A stretch of 64,000 nt of DNA, taken from NCBI RefSeq assembly GCF_002095475.1, contig NZ_MLFR01000031.1, positions 1 to 64,000 of the forward strand, given 5' to 3'. The translations under genes and the position numbers were made by a program. Source of the DNA: Pantoea rwandensis. Its GTDB lineage: Bacteria > Pseudomonadota > Gammaproteobacteria > Enterobacterales > Enterobacteriaceae. Under the pieces are notes generated by a model. It searched no databases, had not been told where the DNA came from, and was given only the letters and a program-made list of their open reading frames with translations. Each line of letters starts with the position of its first letter. Position 1 is the first letter of the stretch. Of the stretch, positions 63,298 to 64,000 are shown piece by piece.

Positions 63298-64000
63298 GTG
63301 CGAATCGATGCACATCAGCATTTCTGGCGCTATCGCACAAAAGATTATCCCTGGATGAGCAACGAAATGGGGAGATTGCAGCGCGATTATCTTCCCAAGG
63401 ATCTGTCCCCATTGCTGGACAGGCAGCAATTACAGGGATCGATCACCGTTCAGGCGCGGCAGTGCGAGGAAGAAACAACGCAATTGCTGCAATGGGCGGC
63501 GGAATCGGAAGGAGAGCATGCGGTCGTCGGATGGATCGATATCACGGCCAGCGATCTCCCTGCGCGGTTGCACACCGTGCAACATCCGCTGCTGAAAGGG
63601 TTTCGCCACCAGGTGCAGGATGAGCGCGATCCTGCCGCTTGGCTGCAGCAACCTTCGGTGTCAGCCGGTATGGCCGTGTTACAGCAACAGCACTATGTCT
63701 GGGACATGCTGGTGACCTGGCGCCATCTGCCTGCATTAACCGCGTTCGCGGCACAGCACGATCACCACTGGCTGGTACTTGATCATCTGGGTAAGCCGGA
63801 TATCAGCCAAGGCGCTCAAGCCTGGGGAGCGCAAATTGCCGAGTTGGCGGCGATGCCGCACGTGGTGTGCAAGCTATCTGGTTTGGTGACAGAAGCGCCA
63901 CAGGGTCAGTGGCAAGCCGCGCAACTGCGCCCTTTTATTGAGGAAGCGCTTGAGCGATTTGGCCCACAACGCTTGATGTTTGGCTCTGACTGGCCGGTTT
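63298..64000 (+). CDS. Amidohydrolase-2 family lactonase, probably L-fuconolactonase (partial, cut by window end)
   Basis: The frame starts at GTG 63298, giving RIDAHQHFWR, and is still open at 64000 after about 234 codons. IDAHQHFWR carries the His-x-His of the amidohydrolase-2 family, VLDHLGKPD and VCKLSGLVTEA are conserved, and FGSDWPV near the end holds the catalytic Asp. Members hydrolyse L-fucono-1,5-lactone to L-fuconate, the step before the dehydratase. A purine-ribosome site GAGTTTGAGG precedes it. An ATG-started frame was not found. Confidence 0.82.
   Translation, partial: MRIDAHQHFWRYRTKDYPWMSNEMGRLQRDYLPKDLSPLLDRQQLQGSITVQARQCEEETTQLLQWAAESEGEHAVVGWIDITASDLPARLHTVQHPLLKGFRHQVQDERDPAAWLQQPSVSAGMAVLQQQHYVWDMLVTWRHLPALTAFAAQHDHHWLVLDHLGKPDISQGAQAWGAQIAELAAMPHVVCKLSGLVTEAPQGQWQAAQLRPFIEEALERFGPQRLMFGSDWPV

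Overview
The window comes from the chromosome of an enterobacterium, most likely Erwiniaceae (a Pantoea-type genome). The backbone order dkgB-yafC ... yafD ... mltD-gloB-yafS-rnhA-dnaQ-tRNA-Asp ... yafV ... fadE-gmhA-yafJ-yafK-dinB ... pepD-gpt-frsA-crl-phoE-proBA ... tRNA-Thr follows the E. coli 5-6 minute region. Several accessory blocks replace the genes found at these points in E. coli. Genus is inferred from gene content and order; species cannot be read from this.

Layout. 1-10.9 kb: dkgB, yafC, an MFS exporter, yafD, a cyclase-family hydrolase with its own MFS transporter (where E. coli has yafE), then mltD, gloB, yafS, rnhA, dnaQ and tRNA-Asp. 11.0-26.3 kb: a nearly complete hpx-type purine nitrogen island next to tRNA-Asp. 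It holds an NCS1 permease, hpxSAB, hpxWXYZ, an RpiR regulator, an amino-acid-type ABC importer and hpxJKQT. Together these lead from 5-hydroxyisourate through allantoin, allantoate, ureidoglycine and oxalurate to oxamate and oxalate, releasing ammonia. No urate oxidase is present. A sigma-54 promoter with an upstream NtrC-type palindrome precedes the ABC/hpxJKQT operon. 26.3-29.8 kb: a 44-bp tandem array, katG and a higBA toxin-antitoxin pair with visible operators. 29.8-36.1 kb: methionine salvage (yafV/omega-amidase, mtnE, mtnBCD, mtnA, mtnK), with MetJ boxes at both divergent promoters. 36.2-42.3 kb: fadE (FadR site), gmhA, yafJ, yafK and dinB (LexA box). 42.4-46.0 kb: an orphan RbsABC-type sugar importer. 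46.2-54.2 kb: pepD, gpt, frsA, crl, phoE (Pho box), proB and proA.

54.2-59.4 kb, between proA and a decayed tRNA-Thr, is a compact lambdoid (P22-like) prophage remnant. It keeps operators, an S24 repressor, a second operator pair, a PL-like promoter, a nutL site (boxA plus boxB hairpin), a long leader stem, an N antiterminator homologue, a lysis cassette (GH24 lysozyme, holin, Rz with overlapping Rz1) and a beta-helix tailspike. Integrase, replication, head and tail genes are absent, yet all remaining ORFs are open. This is the most interesting block. 59.5-64.0 kb: a FadR-type regulator divergent from a non-phosphorylative L-fuconate-type sugar acid operon (SDR dehydrogenase, FAH-family hydrolase, FucD-like dehydratase and a lactonase cut by the window end).

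Small palindromic intergenic repeats related to each other occur at several gene ends (about 10.95, 15.15, 18.9, 26.3, 33.7 and 36.1 kb). All calls rest on reading the sequence and on family knowledge; no database search was run.
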